Part shown: piece after piece, positions 8,244 through 15,337 of the stretch
Position numbering within the stretch: the first letter of the stretch is position 1
How the letters are laid out: each line of letters opens with the position of its first letter
From: Gardnerella kenyensis
Lineage (GTDB): Bacteria; Actinomycetota; Actinomycetes; Actinomycetales; Bifidobacteriaceae
Reading direction: 5' to 3'
Length of the DNA: 30,840 nucleotides
Assembly: GCA_003585735.1 (NCBI GenBank)
Contig: NQOH01000001.1
Location: 589,903-620,742 of the forward strand
Notes under the pieces: generated by a model
Database searches by the model: none
Seen by the model: the letters and a program-made list of their open reading frames with translations, nothing else
What the model was told of the DNA's origin: nothing
Position numbers and translations under genes: made by a program

Positions 8244-9185
8244 ATGGGCTTAATCAGCGCTATGCAAGGCTTTTGCGTAATCGGCATTGTGATTCTCGCC
8301 GGCTATATTACCGCGCGCCTTCGCATCGGCGGCTCTCAAGCGCAGATGGTGCTAAATCGCGTAAGTTTCTTCGTTTCCAGCCCTTGCTTAATGTTCGCGA
8401 TTCTTTCTAAAGAGCCTATTTTTGAGATTTTTCATTCCTCGATTTTTGTTGCGTTCTTTTCTGCGATGATTGTTGGAGTTGCGTTCGTATTGCTGAACCG
8501 CATGTTTTTCCACCTTCCTGCGGCCGATTGCACAATTGGCGCGCTGAATTCGCTTTATTTAAATTCCAATAATATTGGCTTGCCGGTTGCCACTTATATT
8601 CTTGGAAATCCTGCGCTTGTGGCACCGATTTTGGTGATGCAGCAGGCCGTGTTTACGCCTGTTGGTTTGACTGTTCTTGACATTACGACTACCGGCAAAT
8701 TCTCGCTTAAGCGTATTGCTCAGCAGCCTTTGAAACAGCCGCTTTTAATTGGATCTCTTGGAGGAATTATTATTTCTGCGATTTCGGCTAAAGTTGGCTA
8801 TTTTCCTGTGCCGAATTTTTTGTATGATCCGATTAAAATGATTGGCGATTCTGCGGTTCCTATGATTTTGATGGCTTTTGGCATGTCGCTTTACGGCAGC
8901 AAGCCGTTGCAGAAGGATTCGAATCGTGCTGCGATTGCGACGGTTGCGGTGCTGAAAAATTTGATTATGCCGATTGTTGCGTTTTTGCTGGCTTACTTTG
9001 TGATGGGTTTTCGTGGGGCGACTTTGTACGCTTGCGTTGTGCTTGCGGCGCTTCCTACTGGCCAGAACGTTTACAATTATGCTGCTCGCTACGGCGTTGG
9101 CTTAAGTTTTGCTCGCGACGGCATACTATTTTCTACAGTCACCAGCCCGATTTGCATAGCCATAGTCGCCTCAGTTTTGGGGTGA
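8244..9185 (+). CDS. AEC-family transporter (auxin efflux carrier-like)
   Basis: An integral membrane carrier of the AEC/BART superfamily; bacterial members export or import small organic acids such as malate, but the substrate cannot be read from sequence. The 313-residue protein is a chain of roughly ten hydrophobic segments. It contains the family-like centre GALNSLYLNSNNIGLPVATYILG (about residues 99-121, an N-rich unwound helix) and the C-terminal ALPTGQNVYNYAARYG (about 273-288), which is typical of the second half. The start is supported by TTAGGAGG eight bases upstream. It is the only confident plus-strand gene here and stands alone between rne and the Abi region. A hairpin (9231-9253) follows its stop. 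Confidence 0.88.
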   Translation: MGLISAMQGFCVIGIVILAGYITARLRIGGSQAQMVLNRVSFFVSSPCLMFAILSKEPIFEIFHSSIFVAFFSAMIVGVAFVLLNRMFFHLPAADCTIGALNSLYLNSNNIGLPVATYILGNPALVAPILVMQQAVFTPVGLTVLDITTTGKFSLKRIAQQPLKQPLLIGSLGGIIISAISAKVGYFPVPNFLYDPIKMIGDSAVPMILMAFGMSLYGSKPLQKDSNRAAIATVAVLKNLIMPIVAFLLAYFVMGFRGATLYACVVLAALPTGQNVYNYAARYGVGLSFARDGILFSTVTSPICIAIVASVLG

Positions 9186-9230
9186 CTATCCTACGCATTT
9201 TGTAGCTCTAAACAGTACGCAGAACAACAA

Positions 9231-9253
9231 AACACGGAAAACAACTCCGTGTT
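9231..9253. terminator. Hairpin after the AEC gene
   Basis: AACACGGA and TCCGTGTT pair around a 7-base loop. On the minus strand TTTTGTTGTT follows, so it is a better terminator for leftward transcripts from the Abi region. For the AEC gene no T-run follows on the plus strand. It may serve both sides. Confidence 0.5.
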
Positions 9254-9268
9254 CGTAGTTCGACACGC

Positions 9269-9303
9269 GCAAAAAGAAACAAACGCGTGCGACATATTAA
9301 AAG
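9269..9303. repeat. Direct repeat, left copy (Abi pocket)
   Basis: GCAAAAAGAAACAAACGCG followed by one variable base and GCGACATAT(T)AAAAG. The same sequence, with one substitution and one missing T, occurs at 10673-10706 in the same orientation. The two bracket the gene remnant and the abi gene. Confidence 0.75.
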
Positions 9304-9327
9304 CCAAGCAATCGCAATACTTTTCAA

Positions 9328-9519
9328 TCATCGTGCTTGCTGAGCAAGAAGCAGTTTGCACGCTTCTCGAACAACATCACCAACCTTCACACCTTGCTTA
9401 TCAGCCGAAGCTTTTAGAGCCGCCGCATCTTCAGCCTTAGCAGAAGCATTAGCAGCAGGACTAAACTTACCATTCAAAGCATCAGCATAAATCTGCTTCG
9501 TACCAGGAAAGCTGGGAAA
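9328..9519 (-). pseudogene. 3' remnant of an unrecognised gene
   Basis: An open minus-strand frame with no start and an in-frame TGA just upstream at 9520-9522 encodes about 63 residues. They include TKQIYADALNGKFSPAANA and end KVGDVVREACKLLLAQQAR. The Ala/Lys-rich, codon-like composition looks like a true protein end rather than noise. I do not recognise the family. It stops abruptly where AT-rich sequence leading to abi begins, which suggests that the abi segment replaced the 5' part of this gene. Confidence 0.4.
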
Positions 9520-9553
9520 TCAGCAGCTTAAAAAAAAATTAGTGTATATAAAG

Positions 9554-10471
9554 CTAATAACTCCATAGTTCAAAATCTTGCCAATCGAAAGGAGCACCTG
9601 TAACACTAATCGGAAGACACTCAATATTTGGATAGCCTCTCAAAACAGATGGAAGTAACCTCAGATTTCCCATTCCAGTCTTCAGCAAAAAATATTGAAC
9701 AAGAGTTAGCTCAACGAAACAACGATCAACAGAATCCACATTCGCTTCCATAACTTGGCCAACCTGCTTAGCAGTACGCGGCTTTCTAGGCGCAGAAAAA
9801 ACGTTATTAAACATACGACCGTGGTGCGCTGCCCTATTACGAAGAAGATTGAGCGATTTCAACCAACTCTTCATCTCTACAGCTGTTAAACCAAACTCAT
9901 CAGCAATAGCGTTCTGATCATTTATTGGGGAGAATCCATACAAATAAGATAGAGAACCCCAATCTAGCATTTCTGTAGCAACCCATATAGGAAGCTTCCC
10001 GCTGTAATACAGCTTATGATGCTTAACAAAATCATCCCTTGAATCCTGCAGAGTTCGGTTATATTTTTCTCTCCATAGCTCATACTCTTTACTACTTGCT
10101 TCCAACAAATCTTCTTTGAGATGTATAAGCGGATCAGTCTTCCCAAGTTGATGACCAAGCGATGCTCTCAATGCCGTCTCAATCGGAGCCATACATGCAA
10201 ACACACAAGTACGAAGAGATTGATCAAAGTTATATATCCTAATCACATCATCAAAATCTGCATCGCTTCTAAAAGTGTCACTTCTTCTCGCAACATCCTC
10301 ACCGGGCAATAATTTCCTAAACGGATACCAATACCCAGATAAACGATAATAATTAATATTTTTGAGAAGATCAGCAGCACGAGACTCATCCCGTATTTTC
10401 ATTCCGCGACTCTTCAGAAGCTCAATTTGCTGGTCATACGTCTTAAACGTCTTCGTTGGCTTTTCAGACAC
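9554..10471 (-). CDS. Abi_2-family abortive infection protein
   Basis: The 305-residue protein matches the Abi_2 (AbiD/AbiF-like) family by its N-terminal pattern: K-x-F-K-T-Y-x-x-Q-I-x-L-L-x-S-R-G then LLKNINYYRLSGYWYPFR. A middle part with SLRTCVFACMAPIETALRA and a C-terminal LLRNRAAHHGRMFN segment (R-N-x-x-x-H, a motif of HEPN-type ribonucleases) follow. In lactococcal plasmids such proteins stop phage growth at the cost of the host cell. RNase activity is inferred here from the R-N-x-x-x-H signature only. The start is GTG, with GTGAGG upstream. Its base composition is more A/T-rich than its neighbours, it has a terminator-like leader hairpin (10492-10522), and direct repeats flank it, all consistent with acquisition. 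No partner antitoxin is evident. Confidence 0.85.
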   Translation of the reverse strand: MSEKPTKTFKTYDQQIELLKSRGMKIRDESRAADLLKNINYYRLSGYWYPFRKLLPGEDVARRSDTFRSDADFDDVIRIYNFDQSLRTCVFACMAPIETALRASLGHQLGKTDPLIHLKEDLLEASSKEYELWREKYNRTLQDSRDDFVKHHKLYYSGKLPIWVATEMLDWGSLSYLYGFSPINDQNAIADEFGLTAVEMKSWLKSLNLLRNRAAHHGRMFNNVFSAPRKPRTAKQVGQVMEANVDSVDRCFVELTLVQYFLLKTGMGNLRLLPSVLRGYPNIECLPISVTGAPFDWQDFELWSY

Positions 10472-10488
10472 GCTAACCTCACATAAAG

Positions 10489-10525
10489 AAAACCGGCCCT
10501 GGACTCTTTCGAGCGGAACCGGTCA
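10489..10525 (-). terminator. Terminator-like hairpin in the abi leader
   Basis: On the minus strand ACCGG...CCGGT forms an outer stem and CTC-GAAA-GAG an inner tetraloop stem, followed by TTTTCTTT. It ends about 20 bases before the abi GTG. It could shield abi from upstream transcription or attenuate it. The outer stem has internal mismatches. Confidence 0.45.
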
Positions 10526-10672
10526 TGATGTTTAAAGCATAACAGGTCGCCTACACAACACGCCAGTAGCCAGTCCCCATCACTCACGACTCCTAATTAT
10601 TCAAAAATAGTACATTCACTCACAGATTTTTCTCTTAATTGCACAGTTTTAAGCCACAAATTACTAACTTGA

Positions 10673-10706
10673 GCAAAAAGAAACAAACGCGGGCGACATA
10701 TAAAAG
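10673..10706. repeat. Direct repeat, right copy (Abi pocket)
   Basis: Second copy of the repeat at 9269-9303, same orientation, differing by one base and one indel. The two copies are about 1.4 kb apart. Confidence 0.75.
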
Positions 10707-10760
10707 TATTTATTAATTAACACAAAACCATTGAAAACACTACTGTTTTGCTATATAGAT

Positions 10761-10844
10761 TTCACGAAATCAAGGGTAAAAATATGCTGGATTTTCACGA
10801 AAATCAAGGTATTATTTCTCTAAATCTTCACGAAATCAATGGTA
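10761..10844. repeat. Three 18-bp boxes with exact 33-bp spacing
   Basis: TTCACGAAATCAAGGGTA and two variants start at 10761, 10794 and 10827. The 15-base stretches between them are unrelated. The exact 33-bp pitch, about three helical turns, puts all boxes on one face of the DNA. No regulator is identified. They lie just after the Maf-Nudix gene and about 300 bases upstream of abi. Confidence 0.7.
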
Positions 10845-10883
10845 TCGCGCGATTTATATTTAACACAAAATAGGGGTTACGTT

Positions 10884-12305
10884 TTAGCGACTCAGCGAAT
10901 CGAGACGAGCGCGGAAAGACGGCCAATCCGTGCGCATCGCCGTAAGCAGCTTCAACTTCGGCACGTCGTCAATCGGCACCCACTTAATCTCCATGCTTTC
11001 GTCGTCGTGCGCGCAAGGCTCAACCCTATGCCCAGGCTTTTCAAACGCAAAAACCGTTGTGTAGCGCCAGTTTCCGTGATTCTCGCAGTACGCTCCAACA
11101 ACATCAATATCTCCAGAAGTAATATTCGCTTCCTCAAACGACTCGCGCAGCGCGCCCTCAATTGCGCTTTCGCCGTCGGAAATCGCGCCGCCAGGAATAC
11201 CCCAAGTACCGCCCTCCGCACTCCAAAGCGCGCGATGCTGCATCACAACATACGTCACGCGCCCAGTCGCCTCATCTCGCCTAGCAAGCAGCACGCCAGC
11301 CGCGCCGTTATGCCCCCAGTGCCTGCGGCCACAATTGCAATGCACCCAGCCATCTCCCGGCTGATGCACGTTTTCTTTAGGCACCTCCGCACAAGCCGGA
11401 TCATCCTTCGCGCAATCTTCCTCCACAGTATTCTTATTCCACAAATCCGGCCATGCGTAACCAAGCTCGGCAACCATATTGCGAAGCAGCGGCAAGCTGA
11501 TTCCAAGAACTCCGTGCGGATCTCCCTGAATTCCCTCAATAAAAGCTCCGCCGAAGCCTTCTAGCGTAAAGGATCCCGCAACTTCCAGCGGTTCGCCCGT
11601 TTCTACGTACGCGCGAATTTCCGCGTCGCTCATTTGCGCAAAAGTTACGCTTGCATGGCTTGTTTTGCATACGATTTTGCCGGTTTTTGCGTCGATTAGG
11701 CAGTGCCCGGTCCACAATTGCCCTGTTTTTCCGCTCATATGCTTGATTCGCGCTACAGCCACTTCGGGAGTGTGCGGTTTGCCGTAGCATTCGCCGTCGA
11801 GCAGGAACATGGAATCGCATCCAACAATCAGTACGCTGTTGCAATTGTTAGAAGATTTATTTAGATGATCAAAATTGTGAATATCGAAAGTTTTTGTAGG
11901 TACAGTTACGCCTGAAAAATCGCGGGTTTGCGCGGTATCTACATTATGCGTTACGTCTGCTTGAGAGTCGCTTGCTAGAGCGTTATTAGTAGAAGATTCA
12001 GAAGCATCCGTAGTACTTTCCGCTTCCAGCGGATACCCCACAACCAAATCGCCGCTAGCCGAAGCAGCCGCATCCGCCACACGCTTCCACGCATCATACA
12101 CGGCAGAAGCCTTCGCACGCGCCAAAATCGAAACGCGCTGCTCAGCGCTCAACTCCTCAACGCTTGTGCCGCGCTCCACGGCCGCATCGCGCAAAGCCGC
12201 CGGCTCATCCACTTCACTTTCGTGGATTACAGGAATCACTCCAGCCTCCGCCAAAACACCCCTACGCGCAGGCGACTTTGAAGCCAAAATCAACGTAACT
12301 GCCAT
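10884..12305 (-). CDS. maf: Fused Maf nucleotide pyrophosphatase and Nudix hydrolase
   Basis: A 473-residue two-enzyme protein. The Maf half begins LILASKSPARRGVLAEAGV (S-P-x-R-R-type motif), is interrupted by a Ser/Thr/Asn-rich insert (about residues 85-150), and resumes with VGCDSMFLLDGECYGKP, ARIKHMSGKTGQLWTGH and EVAGSFTLEGFGGAFI. Maf proteins hydrolyse non-canonical or modified NTPs. After GHCNCGRRHWG-like linker sequence (HCNCGRRHWG, a possible metal knuckle), the Nudix half carries the box GAISDGESAIEGALRESFEE. The usual G near the box end is N in EEANI, a conservative departure. Both halves look intact, so a combined nucleotide-pool cleaning role is inferred. The ATG is preceded by AAAAGGAAGAG. 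The gene lies downstream of the thrB duplication and small insert, and its stop abuts the boxed region at 10761-10844. Confidence 0.9.
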   Translation of the reverse strand: MAVTLILASKSPARRGVLAEAGVIPVIHESEVDEPAALRDAAVERGTSVEELSAEQRVSILARAKASAVYDAWKRVADAAASASGDLVVGYPLEAESTTDASESSTNNALASDSQADVTHNVDTAQTRDFSGVTVPTKTFDIHNFDHLNKSSNNCNSVLIVGCDSMFLLDGECYGKPHTPEVAVARIKHMSGKTGQLWTGHCLIDAKTGKIVCKTSHASVTFAQMSDAEIRAYVETGEPLEVAGSFTLEGFGGAFIEGIQGDPHGVLGISLPLLRNMVAELGYAWPDLWNKNTVEEDCAKDDPACAEVPKENVHQPGDGWVHCNCGRRHWGHNGAAGVLLARRDEATGRVTYVVMQHRALWSAEGGTWGIPGGAISDGESAIEGALRESFEEANITSGDIDVVGAYCENHGNWRYTTVFAFEKPGHRVEPCAHDDESMEIKWVPIDDVPKLKLLTAMRTDWPSFRARLDSLSR

Positions 12306-12325
12306 ACCTTACTCTTCCTTTTATC

Positions 12326-12378
12326 TTTCGCACAACCTATTCGCGAGTTATTGTAACGCCGCTTGCAGTTGGCATTGC
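12326..12378. repeat. Duplicated 3' end of thrB (distal copy)
   Basis: Positions 12326-12360 match 12740-12774 at 34 of 35 bases. In the thrB frame this copy would read MPTASGVTITRE-stop, against VPVNSTGVAITRE-stop in thrB itself, so similarity extends a little beyond the identical 35 bases. It marks the left edge of a 414-bp insert. Confidence 0.8.
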
Positions 12379-12740
12379 TCATTATGCATCTGAGCGTCTC
12401 TCAAAATCAAAGATTGCAAATACTTACTTTTATTTGGCATGCCATCTCTTTTAGCGGCGCGAGAAATATATTCGCTCCAAGATTTAGGTACACGAAAACG
12501 CTCTTGAACACTGCTTTCACGCTTTTCTTTTGAATTTGGTCTTCCTGGTCCAGATAAGGATGCAAATATTTCGCTTGCATTGGAATCTTCATAAAGCAGA
12601 GTTTGCATAATTTTTGCAGCTTCTTCGCCAGAGAATTGCATTACAGGAGGATTGTTTGGAGCAGACACATTTTCATCAGCTAAATTCTCACACACACAAT
12701 TAATTGTACCACAATTTATTGACTTGATGATTCTCAACAT
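12348..12740 (-). CDS. Putative ribbon-helix-helix protein in a small insert
   Basis: An unrecognised small protein of up to about 130 residues. Its C-terminal half (SSVQERFRVPKSWSEYISRAAKRDGMPNKSKYLQ, taken in two parts) has the shape of a ribbon-helix-helix DNA-binding or antitoxin-like domain: a beta strand with basic residues, then helices ending SLILRDAQ. It contains an acidic middle part, FSGEEAAKIMQTLLYED. The start is uncertain. The ATG at 12740 lies at the edge of the 35-bp repeat; a GTG at 12668 and an ATG at 12641 are alternatives, and an extended -10 (TGGTACAAT, near 12703-12711) lies inside the longer frame, which favours a downstream start. The C-terminus runs into the distal thrB 3'-end copy. 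It might be an orphan antitoxin or plasmid-type regulator; no toxin gene adjoins it. Confidence 0.55.
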   Translation of the reverse strand: MLRIIKSINCGTINCVCENLADENVSAPNNPPVMQFSGEEAAKIMQTLLYEDSNASEIFASLSGPGRPNSKEKRESSVQERFRVPKSWSEYISRAAKRDGMPNKSKYLQSLILRDAQMHNEQCQLQAALQ

Positions 12741-12774
12741 TTCGCACAACCTATTCGCGAGTTATTGCAACGCC
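12740..12774. repeat. thrB 3' end copy within thrB (proximal)
   Basis: The last codons of thrB and the bases just after them, repeated at 12326-12360. With the other copy it flanks the ribbon-helix-helix gene as a direct repeat, in the way att sites that overlap a gene's 3' end do. Confidence 0.8.
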
Positions 12775-13827
12775 CGTAGAGTTAACAGGCACGTGAAGCA
12801 CTCGCCAACCGTCGCGCGCAAGCCACGGCTTTGCAATTTTGTCGATTTGCGCGTCCGCAATTTCGCTATTTCCGGCATGGAATACAGCTACGCACGATCC
12901 AGCTCCCGATATCGCAGCCGCAAAGCCAGCCTCGCGCAACGCTTCCACTAAATCCCACGAATCCTGCATAAGACTTGCGCGATACTGCTGATGAAGTGCA
13001 TCTTGAGTTGCTGCAAAAAGTAGCGCATTTCGAGAAATACTAGATTTCACAGCATCCGCTCCGAACATCCCAAACGCAACCGGAAGCATCGCAGCGCGCG
13101 AAACATTAAATATGGCATCCCCGTAAGGCACATTTGCCGGAAGCGCGCGCCTTGCAAGCTCTGTAGAAAGCTCGAAATTAGGCACAAATACCGACACGGA
13201 AATATCTTTCGCAACTCTGTATCGCACAGTGTGGAAACCTGTAGAAAGCGGAGCTTCATCTTCTCCGGCCACGCGCACGGAACCTTTGCCCTCGCCCGCA
13301 TCAAGCTTCCAGCTCATCGTCAATCCGCCAAAAACCGCAGGAGCCACGTTATCCGGATGCCCCTCAATCGCGGCCGCAATCTCAAAAATTGCTTCGCGAT
13401 TAAGCTCGCCTTCGTGCGCAAAAGTCCAAGCAGCCGCCACCGCAGCCACAATCGCCTCTGCGGAAGATCCCATTCCGCGCGCTTGCGGAATTTGATTACG
13501 CGCTTCTAAAGTGAATCGCAAGTTTGGCAGGCCAAAAATTTTGCACGCTTTTCGAAAAGTTGATACGACTAAGTGCGTTTCGTCTTTTGGAAGCGTGTCC
13601 TCGCCTTCTCCGTGAATAATTACTCGCACATTAGGCGATTTTTCTAAAGCCGATTTTTCTAAAGGCGACTTTTCCGCATCCGTTTCAGACGCAAAAATTT
13701 CATCGTCTAAAGTAAAAGTCAAATAATCAAAGTATTCAAGCGCGATTCCAGCAGTGTCGAAACCAGATCCCAGATTTGCGCTGGTTGCCGGCACTTTAAC
13801 TGATACTTTGTTACATACTGGCTTCAT
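12751..13827 (-). CDS. thrB: Homoserine kinase
   Basis: ThrB phosphorylates L-homoserine with ATP, the fourth step from aspartate toward threonine. The 358-residue GHMP kinase shows motif 1 (VPATSANLGSGFDTAGIAL, about residues 12-30), the phosphate-binding motif 2 (IPQARGMGSSAEAIVAA, about 110-126) and motif 3 (ISGAGSCVAVFH, about 318-329). A short repetitive insert, KSPLEKSALEKSP (about 52-64), lies after the first motif and is probably a surface loop. The ATG follows AGGTAGATTGT. It is nine bases downstream of hom and certainly cotranscribed. Its last 24 bases plus 11 further bases are duplicated 414 bp away (12326-12360), so its C-terminus may have been exchanged by an insertion. thrC is not in the window. 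Confidence 0.96.
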   Translation of the reverse strand: MKPVCNKVSVKVPATSANLGSGFDTAGIALEYFDYLTFTLDDEIFASETDAEKSPLEKSALEKSPNVRVIIHGEGEDTLPKDETHLVVSTFRKACKIFGLPNLRFTLEARNQIPQARGMGSSAEAIVAAVAAAWTFAHEGELNREAIFEIAAAIEGHPDNVAPAVFGGLTMSWKLDAGEGKGSVRVAGEDEAPLSTGFHTVRYRVAKDISVSVFVPNFELSTELARRALPANVPYGDAIFNVSRAAMLPVAFGMFGADAVKSSISRNALLFAATQDALHQQYRASLMQDSWDLVEALREAGFAAAISGAGSCVAVFHAGNSEIADAQIDKIAKPWLARDGWRVLHVPVNSTGVAITRE

Positions 13828-13836
13828 ACAATCTAC

Positions 13837-15210
13837 CTACTTAATTACGCGCAAAGCAAGCGGCTTACCTAGCACAACGTCCAGCGATTGCAAATCTTCG
13901 CAAATAGATTTAACTTCCGATTCTGCACATTCGCGCAAAAGTACGCGAATGCTTCCAGGACCGCCAAGGCCGCAAGCTGGGCAGTCGCCTTCGCTTCCAT
14001 TTTGCGCGTATTGCGCTTCGCAAGCCGAAGCCAACTGCTCTGCCGCAACGCCGTGGCGCTCAAAAACTTCCATCACTTCGCCGCGCAAAGCCAAAGAAGT
14101 GTCTTCCATATTGCAACGCACCACAAAATCTGCGCAAGTCTTCTCGCTCGCAGCCGGCACATACTTGTTGTACATTGGCACAGCGAAACCGGCACATCCG
14201 CGCACAATATTTCGCGCAGCGCAAACAACATCTCCCACAACAGCGCTTGCAGTCGGAGCGCCGCCAGCGCCGCGTCCATAAAACATCAAATCGTCGGCAG
14301 CCTTCGCCTTCACAAACACAGCATTAAAACTGCCATGCACAGAAGCCAAAGGATGCTCCGCGCCAACAAGCGCCGGATACACGCTAACGCTTACGCCATC
14401 ACCATCACCGTCGCCGTCGCCATCATGCCTCTCAACCGCCGCAAGCAGCTTAATCACGCGCTTTTCCGCACTCGCCGCCGCAATATCTTCAGCAGTAATC
14501 GCACTAATTCCCTCAACAGAAACGTCGTCAATACTTACTGGCATTTGGAAAGCTAAAGTTGCCAAAATAGCAGCCTTATTCGCTGCGTCGAATCCTTCCA
14601 CATCCCCGGTTGGGTCCGCTTCAGCGTAGCCCTTTTCTTGAGCTGCGCGCAAAGCCGAGTCAAAATCTAGGCCGCGAACCGTCATCTCGTCAAGAATATA
14701 GTTAGTAGTGCCGTTTACAATTCCGAAAATTTGCGTAATTTCGTCGCCAATAAGCGATTCTCGAAGCGGACGAACAATAGGAATCGCGCCTGCCACAGCC
14801 GCCTCAAAATACAAGTCGACTCCGTGATTTTGCGCGCACTCGTATAATTCAGGACCAAATTTTGCAAGCAGCGCTTTGTTTGCAGTTACAACAGATTTTC
14901 CGTGGCTCAGCGCGCTTTTTACGAAAGTATGTGCCGGCTCAAGTCCGCCAATAAGCTCGACCACAACGTCCACATCCTCGCGCTCGCACAACGCGGCAGT
15001 ATCCGTAGTTAGCAAATCGCGATCAATCCAAGGCGCGTCGACTTCTTCCGGACGCAAGCACGCAACGCCAGCAAGCTCAATCACAGCACCGGTTCTTGCA
15101 GCAAGCTCGTCTCGCTGCTCAACTATTAGTCGCGCTGTTTGCGATCCAACAGTTCCAGCGCCCAGTAGTCCTACGCGAATAGTTTTGTTAGTTGATTGTT
15201 CGCTTGGCAT
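13837..15210 (-). CDS. hom: Homoserine dehydrogenase
   Basis: Hom reduces aspartate semialdehyde to homoserine with NAD(P)H, the branch point to threonine and methionine. The 457 residues hold a Rossmann domain (GLLGAGTVGSQTARL, about residues 14-28), the catalytic part with VVTANKALLAKFG, GIVNGTTNYILDEM and GYAEADPTGDVEGFDAANKAAILA, and a C-terminal ACT-like region (about 375-457, SIRVLLRECAESEVKSICED) that in this family senses threonine. A small insert DGDGDGDGVSVSV (near residue 268) is an in-frame repeat absent from typical homologues. The start is firm: AAGGAGGCGAAGGTT precedes the ATG. It heads the hom-thrB operon. The spacer upstream carries 8-bp tandem repeats. Confidence 0.97.
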   Translation of the reverse strand: MPSEQSTNKTIRVGLLGAGTVGSQTARLIVEQRDELAARTGAVIELAGVACLRPEEVDAPWIDRDLLTTDTAALCEREDVDVVVELIGGLEPAHTFVKSALSHGKSVVTANKALLAKFGPELYECAQNHGVDLYFEAAVAGAIPIVRPLRESLIGDEITQIFGIVNGTTNYILDEMTVRGLDFDSALRAAQEKGYAEADPTGDVEGFDAANKAAILATLAFQMPVSIDDVSVEGISAITAEDIAAASAEKRVIKLLAAVERHDGDGDGDGDGVSVSVYPALVGAEHPLASVHGSFNAVFVKAKAADDLMFYGRGAGGAPTASAVVGDVVCAARNIVRGCAGFAVPMYNKYVPAASEKTCADFVVRCNMEDTSLALRGEVMEVFERHGVAAEQLASACEAQYAQNGSEGDCPACGLGGPGSIRVLLRECAESEVKSICEDLQSLDVVLGKPLALRVIK

Positions 15211-15266
15211 AACCTTCGCCTCCTTATACGTCTTGGATTATTTATATTTTATTGCGAACTAAATTA

Positions 15267-15337
15267 AGAAAATCAAGAAATCACGAAATCAAGAAAATCA
15301 AGAAATCAATAAATCACGAAATCACGAAATCACGAAA
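15267..15337. repeat. 8-bp tandem repeat upstream of hom
   Basis: Repeats of gaaatcac/gaaatcaag run for about 70 bases through the spacer and end at the stop of the CPBP protease gene. Units are mainly 8 bp, some 9, on the plus strand. They lie about 57 bases upstream of the hom ATG. Confidence 0.7.

Larger units (their letters stand above)
10472..10883. other. Non-coding region upstream of abi
   Basis: In order from abi: its ribosome site, a terminator-like hairpin (10492-10522), AT-rich sequence without a supported gene, the right direct repeat (10673-10706), and three boxes with 33-bp spacing (10761-10844). The Maf-Nudix gene ends at 10884. No ORF here has a credible start or composition. 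Confidence 0.6.

Noticed and set aside
10500..10560. Possible tRNA T-arm (GGTTCCGCTCGAAAGAGTCC region)
   Set aside because: No acceptor or anticodon stems can be formed around it; the segment folds better as a terminator-like hairpin.
10761..10859. Short CRISPR-like array (18-bp repeat, 15-bp spacer)
   Set aside because: Spacers of 15 bp are too short for known systems, the repeats differ among themselves, and no cas gene is present.
13888..14556. Plus-strand open frame of 222 codons opposite hom
   Set aside because: Antisense to a well-conserved enzyme; composition typical of a reverse-strand shadow.
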